Source of the DNA: Aurantiochytrium sp. KH105
Taxonomy: Eukaryota > Sar > Bigyra > Thraustochytrida > Thraustochytriidae
Assembly (NCBI GenBank): GCA_003116975.1
Contig: BGKB01000022.1
Location: 310,001-374,000, forward strand
DNA: 64,000 nt
Reading direction: 5' to 3'
The notes under the pieces were generated by a model. That model did no database searches. It saw only the letters and a program-made list of their open reading frames with translations, and was not told where the DNA came from. The translations under genes and the position numbers were made by a program. This document shows, piece by piece, positions 37,901 through 38,151 of the stretch; the first letter of the stretch is position 1, and the number at the start of each line of letters is the position of its first letter.

Positions 37901-37950
37901 ACCTTCGCTTTGGCCGTATCGAAGGGGCCTCTCTTCTCTCGAACTCTTGA
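4960..37950 (+). CDS. Giant single-exon adhesin-like transmembrane protein, 10,996 aa
   Basis: One uninterrupted frame of 33 kb, about 1.2 MDa by average residue mass. The start is ATG 4960; the two codons before it open with TTG. A hydrophobic segment at residues 51-71, after an Ala-Gln repeat and an Arg patch, is a signal peptide with a long n-region or a signal anchor. Order of parts: 29 Cys-rich repeats (about 193-1707); beta-helix-like stalk (about 1950-3560); three fibronectin-II-like modules (about 3855-4064); a FnIII-like segment ending near 4200; about 38 Calx-beta-like repeats in two blocks (about 4211-7827 and 8464-10,182) separated by a REJ/EGF-like block; a TSP1 module (10,183-10,234); a transmembrane helix (10,472-10,494); a basic, Ser-rich cytoplasmic tail; three Tudor-like barrels; a C-terminal PDZ. 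These are extracellular adhesion modules in animals, so cell-surface adhesion is the best inference. No close whole-protein relative is recognised. The stop is only 201 nt from the stop of the convergent gene. Confidence 0.9.
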   Translation: MTKSSPPMASTPAQAARAQQAQAQAQAQAQAQAQARRGAARTWSAPRRRSAASLALVAVMLLLAVLTSVTLGDPQLETSARNDTAAAAEAAEAARRSDAEGGASDAAGAGPAAPASSLGGEAADAAANGEANNDQDAAAIAAAAAKGQEEDPPTTDRRQNETGHIDDVVEGEYGNGDEDDASLSSRLRVGEMCRADEDCRSEICCEHFRVCLPRSCRDGRLNFNETGVDCGGNTCTPCAQGGGCDTDEDCLSQRCETTFRHHCLPASCTDGRKSGNETDVDCGGPMCAPCSEGYDCDTNDDCQSGLCDPETALCVDAACGNGIRDGEETGVDCGGLDCPPCEQGQTCLSNRDCLSGACDADAGICVDRSCMNGVLDGNETDVDCGGPQCMPCGLGAVCRGPGDCVGSISRFSENQGTFEVEVTCHPDALRCTLASCLDGVLAGNETSVDCGGAFCPPCLDGSECAADADCKSGLCSPDVGLCMPASCRDGLLNGNETDVDCGNICGPCAAGKDCDAASDCVSGLCDPALGTCLDASCVDGRKNGLETDQDCGGPTCSRCPAGATCVADDDCESRDCCEHRRVCLPEHCSNRVIDGFETDVDCGGPDCSPCPDARQCDADADCASGVCDDEDGLCLPATCRNGLLDGNETDVDCAGGCHKCSEGSFCRADPDCLSGVCDDDMGVCVPSSCRNGEQDGDETDIDCAGDCAPCAVGASCVVDADCVSRTCDADTGVCLAAHCRDRLLNGNETDIDCAGPDCLPCENGRHCIADSDCTSGVCDPSTARCLNQFCADHMLNGNETAVDCGGPDCLPCEDGAECLVDRDCRSGRCNPDSNLCMPSSCFDGELNGNETDIDCGNVCGPCAAGRDCQRASDCASGLCDPEQGICLDASCVDGIKNGLETAVDCGGPVCGRCADGETCLSHTDCHNQHCCEVHGVCLEAHCSNRIIDGNETDLNCGGDCSPCDDGLLCERNTDCLSETCHDGVCIPATCRNGRRDANETDTDCGGPACPPCSIGDKCEHARDCLADEAFCDLTHGVCFPLSCRNGRLDGAETDIDCSGDCPPCEDGFRCEDGADCLSGACDLDMGICVPPTCTDGLLNGNETGVDCGGICAPCARGIGCFADDDCASGLLCEPHRQLCAPSTCFDGILNGNETDVDCGFDCAPCDNGQECISARDCKDLCSEDRGICMPYSCTDGLRNGLETDTDCGGPFCPECTNLHLCAEDRDCLSGFCDPRLSRCIPRQCNDGIRNGNETGVDCAGGCAPCPLGEHCFQDPDCESGLRCDPGRQTCVPVACFDGVMSANETDVDCGGPDCAPCSEPLATCVADRDCAPPLQCDEVLHQCVPADPMARKLLLLPASCKDGIQNHDETDVDCGGPLCLPCNETGLSCARDEDCAGDLRCGGAALCVKDTCLNNVQDGTETDVDCGGASCAPCADNHTCQSANDCVSKVCKDNLCIPGSCSDGVLNNAEADIDCGGPNCEKACAEFSSCNGNSDCAGDLICDEDAARCVQPQCAGGVCGGDACLPCAVGRTCQSADDCASHVCSLVSHLCLPSHCANNMQDADEADIDCGGSACDGCALGAACSNPADCAQGLLCSSADSTCRPASCLDGIQNGLETYPDCGGPQCPPCQEVGEATCLLDRDCATGLCSADGECIARTCANHVKDAEETDVDCGGPFCAACDNGAQCADNDDCSSGFCDRVLGVCAPPAAEEDWITDCNGRKLTNAECASARLGYTSCEQHLNDDLCDDGTFISDAGVSIVLNCPAHQCDRGACGACRTASGGLDPVGGSLLSARSSYVLPGIDTAALPESEAAQVWTEMYARLHNGAAEVFAGPQDLMIHLRDLRKLAEVDFAQYDDQALGFHYGDFFRYVDYLGLAKPEMLCQPQFGCRLSTHLGPAIDAFAHVIMSFYDFSAMPETDFVVDGSHDPMNRVLLDGFFLGTQANQGAEARKTLRLTGSIRVGRLSVVGRGGVLDLTDATSIHLEQGVVVLPGGKIRLGGAATLTGSDRGFMLVMGDLEIASSEMHDEGHHEEQDLEHSSAVMPLIDLARVDVFGRAIVRRGAGVLLSPRTMLSVMPGASMHLEGDLAFRCTSMGKDCRMRNMGHFQIEGSATIDARVINDGLLDVNRGSFRAAFGLQNRGVIRVAPGAIWEVPGADALIELSGNLLRENEFGLKSLLVQTAGPSEVLGKSSVLLHQLQQSSKSMTPQVIVRGVLRVEADGQLQVTEGASLTAVGACSLELLEGASLIVRDAQVVLAPVSGGPANGLDCARETPLLAGELGVHGRGAAVRAFLDTASRIRVEGRVHLSDGGTIAVEHPENMVTSRRSLSSAASGGSATSATTVFSQPVVADGNLVIPLGQSVAFASSLVHTGALTVHGSVSFEGYTLLAHRVNNEGRIVVGSSGNVLIAGMYSGNGFLKVNGQLYFGGAGTVSGDLVNTGRVHVGVESRAVITEFERNLFSYDAESLSGRRLMACPDGVHTTNVRLDMGASAGVGVEWTLPVSTCEDYPSETVLLEALGRQLGLASTSGLSVRSGSVGGSFGAQTLRRSLQQTHGVWARRDQTPEASLSATAVSGVEGGSLALAFARAQGVEIDISRAASVDFNGRILDTGGLFVADDGDMAVHGVVSIDRPMQNFGRMYIGPSAQVEFVRALDSAGNVTIDGNVTVSDETIYSQDVYIRGSLHVTSTGNVTFEAMLETSGSLSVEEGGGIAIFGASTFDEDSFFICDGELELGYGSSVLIYGDFAVTETGSTIVDGAQIDVFSPAVYFDGTYFQTKGAFVSVEDGGVLVFEGDFSSDENAQISVESRGKLLFMGNSIFAQDLVTGAAFRIATEQYVALSSKGTVILGRTATLAMEGTELRSTGSLEAKEGSTMTCTASESKLSLHSAVVDGLLAVNNSCVVMFSGYSAIGGSVTVSQDAVVVVQATRLTLDQGALWTSEGILTIDQDAALVAKGRIRSLGRTINRGRLLVASEATAPSIFGTSLESQGTVTFAGAGILRGSSQFSGDLAIDVGGALYLDGAMVSVTGAFSHDGILHTGPDALSSFTCSSTECTSTTDSRLEGAGSVTLAEGSEWELLGTVQAPGTASGNWQVLNTAKLYVGGQASIGSHLRNEGTLYVTTDADAIFTGAVVSTGETQVDGMMVLSGVSAEFDGQIGGTGTLVVGSGCRADFLGDGLLRGGLQVREGGAATIWSSSFDVAGTSENAGDLLVGTGAALHFVSDGLGKALAQSGSAQFVNSGSFRNDGNVTLSTLAVLGGSLESYGVWVVSSTGEATIVGLAEIREGEWIVEDGEVVIDTEGELTVFGNATLVSSESSFVQVAGTLTIDVQATADMHGACASSSTAVINVLGAFVLGASADLQGYLEVNGGTLLVANLVVSSGSSEKGAVAHDVSLVAGEISVQSGARLQIEGGLTARRDIFVMPGAELIFTADSMSKLLSSGDDGPQLVSVGTLIVDQDASLSSAVDIINTGEIEVHGTLELDGGTIELRQLARAIRDVVPEYLISDLGEISDDDIGGLTVLEGGTLAGWAFLEGDLLSEGTVRPGSDLDPAGVLSVSGTFTSRVTAVLDVVLAPADNATMPLYGTLDVQGEVDLEGTVRVTLDQFYSDTMRLSPLLAARSGLDLSTETAFEASGPAEYTFSADGFVDQTSVGGDPRDVLHVDVESAISLGGRRELSAAYAEDTTSSSSSRSDFDASEEDSHIDAARARARMENGTHILDIWLGGVRSIEPSRVRRLVHTIESYLGMTPEVKTQKKTHMPGFFDAHAMEVVSRRSGRSSPSDYRGGVQITLAFHCPSIFECRSFCETLNELQPIIDQDLSERLHALGVHSLSMRSSTCASVRENVHASSRLSPPVCVSDGERGTFLTPGVACHEACSCVGNLCSCFMRNGKWAGCACGPFSANKQGGSQDRAELAMSTLGELAHPRIACDTNGLGGVKSGTPCVFPFWFDGQEHHECIGSGWGGEGFCVLQGKMAGCKCAASTRAGSSDASDVTSSLDPSGRASARQVPSCVTDGSGAAAKGDACVFPIIHKGVTHFRCIDRDTNGGWCYNNRGERGGCSCSPESNVTSTSDTAASTSSFVSAQDEAEMTSQSTLVWRVAAGTRLEDSIAVRFRASQRTQVWLYALLAGSTRPEKDDVLACADSDDDDAFFASVLAVGGGQEQEGVLEGLEPNTAYDIYVCPEHPEGEIVMLRSVRTQRGKGRRRLALSEEERGRLIVVDAALELWEGDGTVQEYALKLDRQPDAPVTVTVVLPPRDQLDASPQELFFTAGNWNTSQYVQVYARDDGVLEDDPHTVVIHHRMDSTDARFVVDEGEDNAETIDVIVHDLMHGLDGSAALHVRPSKLELNEGGPAGVYTIKLAHEPSAPVTVSVMVPPGDDVEVEPTKLTFSPANWSETQRIVVRAIDDRIEEDFLQVVQLHHQLVSSDDSFSSAEAPVVLVFVNDTQSQGDEPTFSVSPSSLDLVEGESAMLKIQLSNNSIPPAQDVVVAFEATRAANFDPSRLVFSPSDWNVPRSVVMRIPRDGVVEPEGSASRFSQVAFSVSSKDFLYNGLSIDSLPLRVLDADVPGLVLSTTRVEGLRESSPSEVGVFDVWLAAAPLDGALVRVDLTAYDGFCLDRRHGPAFHLGPCVLDADCTSAAAGDALSRSVECVKETGVYLDMTETTLFFDVDNWRIPQTVTLRPYVDTRVEAPMHLSKIGLVMSSDRDERFVNAKCFQVEPGYMNGVAFVEASECAVLAEIEDADIAAVGFSPALLTLELAEASSSRSSSTVATAVYNVTLASRPWAAVTMNLDISAPGLVVEPRQLVFGPSSWMIPQLARVFADSDIGEADQYTAIVAHEAISPDRAYNQLVEELTVQVIQDAATRIVLSKHSVTVSEDGLVETVEVRLARKPQVSMLHAERAVLVDFYVSNGHCIESISGALRPRTSRCVSDVDCQDAAIGPNEELFCARSDRVRVVPSRLSFSASNWALPQRITISAIDDAVASSTSVVRTLVVPRASSTDPLFNDGTAVCVAMDGKGNCLEFDNSTASRGSVVVAIFDNDEAGLQVSPTSLRIAENLAEEDLASSLLTIQLASRPSAPVRVSVVVAASDVHRLSVVPAVLEIAPEAWAMPHTVQLVPVDNDFAESEDEQDVTVVLESTSADPAYASLKESVIAQVINDDVDGISLSVDEVTLNKDGHTSFYNVSLRSNPRDRVRVELSVRLPVELIAPRSHALHFDQNNWNIPQRVSLRALDDGHTSCETVLSKGSPTVHCPPTVVRVVHTDVSSTTGASATLSVKVVDRHSGLSVWPQAVVVRERGSPQVVNVLLHDRPQKRVALRLALVGEGADRVEMSVRGPIVFTPENWDVVRPITLVAPEDVAAHPDARVRLEMTIEASNADARFFEGVLHPVEITVVDDDDAGIHVSSHQIYLEEDHAGSIHGSVIHVALSSRPKGEVLVESHVSAEELAVWPSTLTFDANNWHLPQDVHVSAVNDDIAEPLGVRTSRLVLRTMSSTDVDYFALDNVEIQALVRDDDVAGVALSAGATSSASGLLLEGQSKRFFVRLLSEPRGEVTVRAAPITGTCVSPAHVLTDEGCSIAHPCSRSEDTCEHDTKVWTFPSQVDFSQESWSDPQEIWVGAFGDRVLEDKVHNGLVAFSAQSAGDSLYDRDDLAFFLDDALLANGTLRMEIVDDDIAGVRIDLPGSQGIISLDEGQSIEIPVRLHSKPVAPVTVRISEHGLGFLALDRDLLVFNRSNWEREQLVRVVAVADEYAWADSRRFSSLSVDADSLDPNYSLLSPVDVEVEIHDLDAVGLDLVTGYAAAENAVLTEGESLVYGVRLKSKPWVSLTHEAMAATITLHAMDGFCRSRSLGALPDYTSPCSFDGHCDEAQQYCFKLATVDVRPAQLVFTSENWNELQLVTVNALEDDILEPLRQSTFVSHRIQSPDPVYSSQSAVQLPLAVEEANEAALILSRHSVTLREGGAGEVYTVRLSSRPWSSVTVSVSSSSEVVTSRREVVIEPSAWFKEHALTVTAVEDGIRELPRPHRARLVHRVSSADPFYNGVRSTDLLCNIFDPEDTDADEDDVSSAMLVVLHDREGSIPFDSKDLVVDEAADSTAGNLTFYVSLARKPTGRVDVAVRPFSGHCVTGEGVASEELFCSNNADCKAYCDNPSCLEQSRCEVSTKIRTLMPSDTLSFLESDWQEPKAVHVVAFQDALSESVQHRTKIILEASSALDPDYDRYLFGVFVDIIDRDVARIDARLDVEDLHEGQAAAYSLRLSSRPLTVVAVQISGSPGVKLSACPESTVCEFVFGPQNWSVPVQVPFTVRDDDYADGDALSNRRQVHFAHHTVTADERFKGLSETLIISVVDDDEAGVRLSSSSLLVSESGVGSFYTAQLKSRPRDRFCARYGSGIDVDTSRPCETDADCVLPFSQAVPRGASFAEIVRSNNARCLRARSADLGSGSDADALIARLDVKVPGGFCLIGEAKKPKYNMLCSEDADCNLGPGGIRNRCLLDTTVRLVGQDASFTALNWSQPVRVQVIAIPDHVAEIPVMHVPLRHRVQSSDPAHRSWNTDLVVGIADADIAGLVLSAESLHFADDALKQYTVKLRSKPLDAVRVSVSLTAKGFEVVHQGARGNSVLRFDATNWDAAQVVTVTGQNGLTMDDKTSSLVHTLSSRDESYGLLEAVEVPIAVESRSRHDVVVSTTHIVVEEGGQAAAFSVHLARRPENDEDVMVQIRLPGGHCEAIARDEEPAFGSMCSVGSDCALGNECIQGTKAFANADELRFTASSWSAPQVVIVQAFDDDIVEAFEDHALITLSAANAADPAVVRVTIVDNDLPGVAWDDSISAGRLQATVGRPNRFGLRLNSKPWTNVTIALSTEGARGKVLLSTSRVYFSPDNWDEDQWLEVTSDRVDSFRVVARSNSKDVRFSASGLPPQNLLVDVIADALDSINVVFSANSMNLDEGESQTYSLRLQPTSAGQPFPSSSSFSPLKSHEDAAERFELTIQSASPNLEVSPSHARVSMGGTLNITVTAMEDVKKSGVQDLVLSHVLTFDGVQEIWELPVSVGDDENGAVYMAPRSLQLNAVQGSSVSYKVRLADHVFNPLLVRPSQATGLCVNADGVLTGQPCDGVCNCADLGVPRVLVSPAAGIDLKRGETASFEVRTNPDAAHFATDLWETSWVTLLHGSDDTMTLPTVTVRLPSTNVQAELLVESEALQGCGAAHSAQVRVKLASRPVANVEVRVRSASGLMQTDDEDCVAVQSRVAYHSSQERAIVGLEDAVPERLLSWIEGTNGFVVFGMDREVSKLTRWLSPGVFEFEICSDPLCQTTHQRVSGISSKLGAEAYFFPSATQAYMFATWGCNGSDKRPGLSLSEDSLVFSPSTWATWQTLRVELLCGEGAPAEMASMAPSLRLETSTHASSAFPGIAKDLLYENITTEVSVRSPSARTKALKLSLEQLALSKSLEGDAQYPYSVSLAGPQDVLASQGKNSAFVRVHIIPSVHICNGVVCSPALDAACSCDSTAIAGHGEVEVSPSVLDFSTSNWNVGQRVMVSVPAKAIDAHLAFAQGAASLVHVIESLDPIYNGMRASLPVVVEKAGSSGVAFDTSVLYLSEDGAPAHVQVTLQSMPLAERVQVRLHGPSELSFAPATLDFLQAEWDEPQTVALLATPSDASGLKPFVGIVYPSSHSSGDALYNQEGRAGPGVEVVAIDRDWAGVSLSADRVRVRDSVPARVNVSLTSAPSSEVVIRVVIPERLIRMRKEDPCTGAVSHDNRTVSLLTASPLELTFGASNWSIAQSIELIDASPEVSEDVAAHGLQEVRFEVSSADGNYNGPLLRRDTCERSAWSVRHPDLEAEMLRGQMVSLPGTSFTCSQSAGSEICCPLVSAPVLIAEVESLIWGPAPALTSVNMSSSGRHLIALFDQPVSEASQSTVCADIFAGTSEVYTRCGSQGAEPILPVETAFGADAVCRWIDATVVSVALGAGARAIPHQWIHLAQHRIRASSRSQRFSTGAVPILPVGTESSFGVFDSLLVPPASGRVKVSKSSMQSAVSPVRLESLEWAGLHHNTSLEYSFVLVPFGRKYGDECMSKTRLPLSHGFGPDPVVNAVIPAGEWSVLGLARATANENANVQGEHQVIAEESCVAAGRILASEVDLGKQSLRDYMRDEIAAHSDDGDRVVQILSVWAAEIFPHLRAPAGVLDPHCSSNADCGPLGSCEADSSWTSRQHNVCQCPPSRYGLHCEHFAPAEDETITLLTSMLEAVRSGKLMGRPALALLSQFPTSHADAKLRLDVATIALQSLGGLARSEDALVLERLVGSTLDGINRRLLESKVGVPDRLSACGTESASLLQTQAMVPLLKLLPRDRTYMFGESLADQNIMVSVSNEDGARPSRSVLAHDPFLCETASPVVVVLGQEPGDQVRVRGLPSLSGKRDGLVCMGRGSDGRVLQGACTGSSDDCSCTVPNGPGPFYIGLFHVASPGLVLESISDYESELSVREGVTSELRIRLASAPHGDRVEVSLGGSEESGEDGSLRCVNAQDGTLGRNCVHSLSDCENPLVEFCVSVTPAGDLVRFEPSTFVFSKANWNEGQTVRITSEDVALAGPATRTIQAVAKITTADDLRFLNVQDSVPITVHARHLAKLSAVPSTLALQESDLGSKTVVVKVGAKPRAGLRIEAVFDDRKLQVTPRSVRVDPAAWAKGATFKVRAVNDDVTQALVQYDAELSFQLDQSQTSDGGLADPVFSALLDEDAVVKVPTTILDDETSGILVNQSSLTLIEGGPPGRISVRLTQAPAAGAVFVRAEIRDGMCLSVAEGLGAARQSCASSSDCSPGYTCFRQTGVQVAPSSRSVLRFDATNFAEDQLISLTAFQDDFVEGTHEVKIFLEVSGSLDVSFSRVESVPLRVTILESASGRPAPGLWALANPFGGAEKRSPGVLEVVEGGRPVQYGVRLATRPLGEVIVDIHVESESMASSMLRLSAFSSAADDMTSNTAQLRFNHLNWDISQAVRVEAHDVDAHFRARHDTATVLHTLGSSTDPAYNRAGLQTGASVEVKVVNDNVPALRADVSHVVLDEGEIAGLRIKLAAAPEASDSVRVRVMASHGRCVSMENGFTATTCTENATCQGENDGEDSWCFANSHLSASPEELHFTHGNWNVWQTIRVEALLDHVNDGDALMTNVRLVSSSSNAAFDGLDLAVEVSVVDVDVTGLSFVTSTLGMADDSGVKQEALLSVTEGSTAQYAVSLASRPLAPVYVTVLQWPLRSDAEVVAEPSTMLFTDDDWDEPRVVVVSPLNDGLHWPTSTVEDKEGFLALRHVVETQAADFRDLPFVDLGVNVSTDEEPFLRITLDDDYNELLRVFEQDGDSRAAYYEVVLMAPPPSESVPTIVHVDAASGFCTQSVAGIEVSHVVVRDSFCSKDADCERGQTCFTGTKVSVSPTALEFTAETWSVPQRVAVVALDDDIAEEPIHLGRIRHHATRQGLDLGFAETLLVEIVDDDMASIALDRDHIHIVEGEEADVSFQLRLTSEPLSPVVIDLLVEPESHGGLLELSTSSVEIAPSDWSKWHTVHVRAPADDVASGHPLLLQLAHRAVSLDPNYRALEQNLIVERIDAHNPEIQVMLGSSDDLEVSEDGAAVQFSVALSSRPLEPVRLLIDVSRGFCRKESSGSRLHGASSPALLPDFGRPCGARGSNVLLHPATRSGPRECECMLGMGLSADRRWLSFTPNDWDLPQVVTVVADDDSFAEPATHPGWIRVALDRDGTADAVYRSRYSEDHGGSGGIVTWLSLSIIDNDAAGMRANTQVIVDDQMQEVYNLALMSRPFGDVHVSIGASADLGISPTSVVVSPAAWNSPQSVHASVLGMVDGTGKTSQNTLREATVEIKHTVTASSDPAYEQMPSLVETGLLVSGRAPRLRITSLDHKFDEEDTFLPLVVEEGSHGTSFNVALNAEPTGDVYVYMNVPAGVCEGVSGPRFDQGCSHDHDCAAGLVCRKETGLAVSPTQLHFTRLSWSTPQVVTVSKAGNTVDERSSPMQDHWHVVPLSCGVKSSSDDQYAAVTTREVPIQVVDDDMASIALRVGANGHFVRLDGSQRLDAVEGTDMDLSVVLTSQPRSKVSVSVSVLMPEAVGDSAGATEGQGLLGLVDARELRFDEFSWNVSQRLHVKIPENELVDQKTRNGILRFESEALDALYAFESQEVVLDILDNECRVGSWSAWSVCDQACGPGFERRHRDAYFPNGGAGGCPYEMVSLRPCNLGSCASLQSSSELDSMLEIGFRFAVSDGAPEASAHGRVFADAARARARKVDEHIAKALGLDPSMVELDSLSEVSSSVEDGSEVATGSTVSFTVSLVVNVNASVGVLAVETRARRQLSDPGSQLSRAIGGQLWTRADDVVIRRHRSSEFAYYCVASDATSDAPTHAPTRVREMHARNGGPVQLATENDCLECQSSVVQYCCPHGATSNGTCLVGLDDVSMAFCRRSLVPARTCAAAAPFSWKLIIMCSTAGLLGAVLMLFVYLQLRPSLWHGQQRRKGKRKGRKGEWPRGALLSSFWQFFGWSAAVEDSTASVSKSSTSGGTRKHGRFGTQLSASVDSTELPSESAGRSEAFSEASEADERTSLLDSSTAEADSERFARLFVQQMAPSEGMLVPGARVVVFYDYDTSYYTGNVLRQNGLDGTYAILFDDGDEDDAVEPGAIRLLADLVTLQTSGAKQKSSTGTLALEDAHAASASASPPSAASGRGVSPRNALPITTGDIVEVLNERNDRWQLARVMEGTRNAHNEHFRVAFDDGSVEANVPRKRIQRFLPVNTPVRVVYGGVGAAFQGVVAAIVGDGQYIVRFSDGAEEPLPRQWLNADDGSMSGADDSELEHDLLSFLLRGSGADDEREIGSQHQIEGGHSGAGAGTASAAASLSDAVDSGRVFEALESDSFEVRLDSRQGLGLKLGMLRSRLVVVTGFKPLENGDVGPAEACGRLRVRDVLLHIDGESVHGLNFAAVAAKIKQARPTVNLRFGRIEGASLLSNS
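5018..5066 (+). repeat. GCGCAG hexanucleotide repeat encoding (Ala-Gln)n
   Basis: About eight GCGCAG copies encode an alternating Ala-Gln run at residues about 20-36, just before the Arg-rich n-region of the signal segment. The track is prone to length change by slippage. It lies before the membrane-targeting helix, so it would be removed if that helix is a cleaved signal peptide and cytosolic if it is an anchor. Confidence 0.85.
5536..10085 (+). repeat. 29 tandem Cys-rich repeats of the giant protein
   Basis: Each unit is about 50 residues with the pattern C..D.DC.SG.CD...C...C.DG..NGNETDVDCGGP.C.PC. I count 28 clear units plus one degenerate unit (near 9500). The motif family is seen in secreted proteins of myxobacteria and protists; its function is not established. 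About ten Cys per unit imply a disulfide-rich rod. Fifteen units carry the N-E-T sequon. The array has a 7-unit super-period of about 1,062 nt between about 6260 and 8900. Units 22 and 23 are separated by an insert with the sequence MARKLLLLP. Confidence 0.9.
10800..15650 (+). other. Beta-helix-like stalk region of the giant protein
   Basis: About 1,600 residues (roughly 1948-3564) of alternating hydrophobic and Gly/Asn/Ser-rich short strands with few Cys, such as GSLHVTSTGNVTFEA and GNVTIDGNVTVSDE. Recurring phrases are 'G.L.V..GG...F.G', 'N.G.L.V' and 'V.G.L.V'. This periodicity is typical of right-handed parallel beta-helix stalks of bacterial autotransporter-type adhesins and of some algal surface proteins. 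Segment limits are approximate. The preceding 10,340-10,800 stretch appears globular and is unrecognised. Confidence 0.6.
16040..16520 (+). other. Globular segment, possibly SEA-like, before the FN2 modules
   Basis: It opens with an acidic Ser-rich linker and AARARARM, then alternating strands and helices (RVRRLVHTIESYLGM; GGVQITLAFHCPS; LNELQPIIDQDL). Size and predicted alternation recall SEA-type modules. A segment with a similar opening (DAARARARKVDEH) lies near 35,760, close to the membrane. Family assignment is weak. Confidence 0.3.
16522..17150 (+). other. Three fibronectin type II-like (kringle-like) modules
   Basis: Two units show the C-x-FP(F/I)-x...C...C...C.C signature: CVFPFWFDG...GFC...GCKC (about 16,790-16,905) and CVFPIIHKG...GGWC...GGCSC (about 17,030-17,140). 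A first, more degenerate unit covers about 16,525-16,665. FN2 modules bind collagen or carbohydrate in animals; a ligand here is unknown. Confidence 0.7.
17590..28440 (+). repeat. Calx-beta-like repeat block 1 (about 26 repeats)
   Basis: Repeats of about 120-150 residues with the scheme 'L.L.EG....Y.V.L...P...V.V......V.P..L.F....W..PQ.V.V.A.DD...E....H...S.D..Y.......V.DDD.AG'. The W-x-x-P-Q turn and the DDD-x-AG ending recur in most units. This resembles Calx-beta domains, which occur in long arrays in animal ADGRV1 and FREM proteins and in bacterial surface proteins and can bind Ca2+. Many alternate units carry an inserted Cys loop. Units 21-23 near 25,750-27,200 are degenerate. Confidence 0.8.
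28440..30350 (+). other. REJ/EGF-like block interrupting the Calx-beta array
   Basis: About 640 residues with no Calx-beta scheme. At about 28,600-28,980 the pattern FDQPV...C...FGADAVCRW(I)DATVVSVALGAGA resembles a segment seen in REJ/polycystin-type giant proteins of protists and algae. An EGF-like module lies at about 29,512-29,640 (C..NADC...GSC......CQCPPSRYGLHCE). The following helical stretch (29,640-30,000) is unrecognised. The REJ-like call is tentative; the EGF call is stronger. Confidence 0.5.
30350..35505 (+). repeat. Calx-beta-like repeat block 2 (about 12 repeats)
   Basis: Same scheme as block 1, with the W anchor in nearly every unit (for example NWNEGQ, NWDISQ, NWNVWQ, DWDLPQ, SWSTPQ). 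Cys-loop and loop-less repeats alternate strictly here (loops near 30,500, 31,320, 32,205, 33,070, 33,860 and 34,780), suggesting the block grew by copying two-repeat units. Confidence 0.8.
35506..35661 (+). other. Thrombospondin type 1 module
   Basis: The sequence starts WSAWSVCDQACGPGF after a leading Cys and continues R.R.....NGGAGGCP......RPCNLGSC. This matches the TSP1 plan of a W-x-x-W strand, a CxxxCGxG turn, an Arg strand and six Cys. It is the last recognised ectodomain module before a SEA-like membrane-proximal segment (about 35,690-36,000). Confidence 0.85.
36373..36441 (+). other. C-terminal transmembrane helix of the giant protein
   Basis: A 23-residue uninterrupted hydrophobic stretch (residues 10,472-10,494; LIIMCSTAGLLGAVLML and on). 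A Cys-rich juxtamembrane segment precedes it and a strongly basic stretch (QRRKGKRKGRKG) follows, the positive-inside signature of a type I topology. Confidence 0.9.
36805..37450 (+). other. Three tandem Tudor/agenet-like barrels in the cytoplasmic tail
   Basis: Barrel 1 (36,805-36,990) reads PGARVVVFYDYDTSYYTG then GTYAILFDDGDEDDAV. Barrel 2 (about 37,129-37,300) reads GDIVEVLNERNDRWQLARV then FRVAFDDGSVEANV. Barrel 3 (about 37,300-37,450) reads TPVRVVYGG...GVV then GQYIVRFSDGAEEPLP. Each follows the scheme 'V.V......W..G.V......Y.V.FDDG....'. Tudor-like folds usually read methylated Lys/Arg or other peptides; their ligand on a surface-receptor tail is unknown. Confidence 0.65.
37660..37925 (+). 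other. C-terminal PDZ domain
   Basis: FEVRLDSRQGLGLKLG carries the carboxylate-binding GLGL variant of the GLGF loop. It is followed by SGF-like strand VVVTGFKPL, then GRLRVRDVLLHIDGESVHGLNFAAVAAKIKQA, the classic 'G.L...D.ll.i.G..v.g.....v...i..a' pattern. It sits about 10 residues from the C-terminus. PDZ domains bind C-terminal peptides and scaffold membrane complexes. Confidence 0.85.
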
Positions 37951-38056
37951 ATGGAACACTTTCCCTTGATAGTGTTTCTCGAGTGACGGATGATGAAGGA
38001 TGTTGCCTCTCGCTGCGCGCAGCGAGGCACATGACCTCGTTTGTTCTTCTGCCCAA

Positions 38057-38101
38057 CAAGAAGAAAACGAAGAAGAAGAAGAAGAAGAAGAAGAAGAAGA
38101 C
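38057..38101. repeat. GAA microsatellite between two convergent genes
   Basis: About 14 GAA units with one interruption (GAAAAC), in the 201-nt gap between the stop of the giant gene and the stop of the convergent PAS sensor gene. Confidence 0.9.
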
Positions 38102-38151
38102 TTCTCACAATTTATAAAGAATCTTGAATCTAAAATCAACACATTGAACGG

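Noticed and set aside
4960..37950. Giant ORF as bacterial contamination
   Set aside because: It is flanked in the same contig by clearly eukaryotic genes, and it carries EGF, TSP1, FN2-like and PDZ modules.
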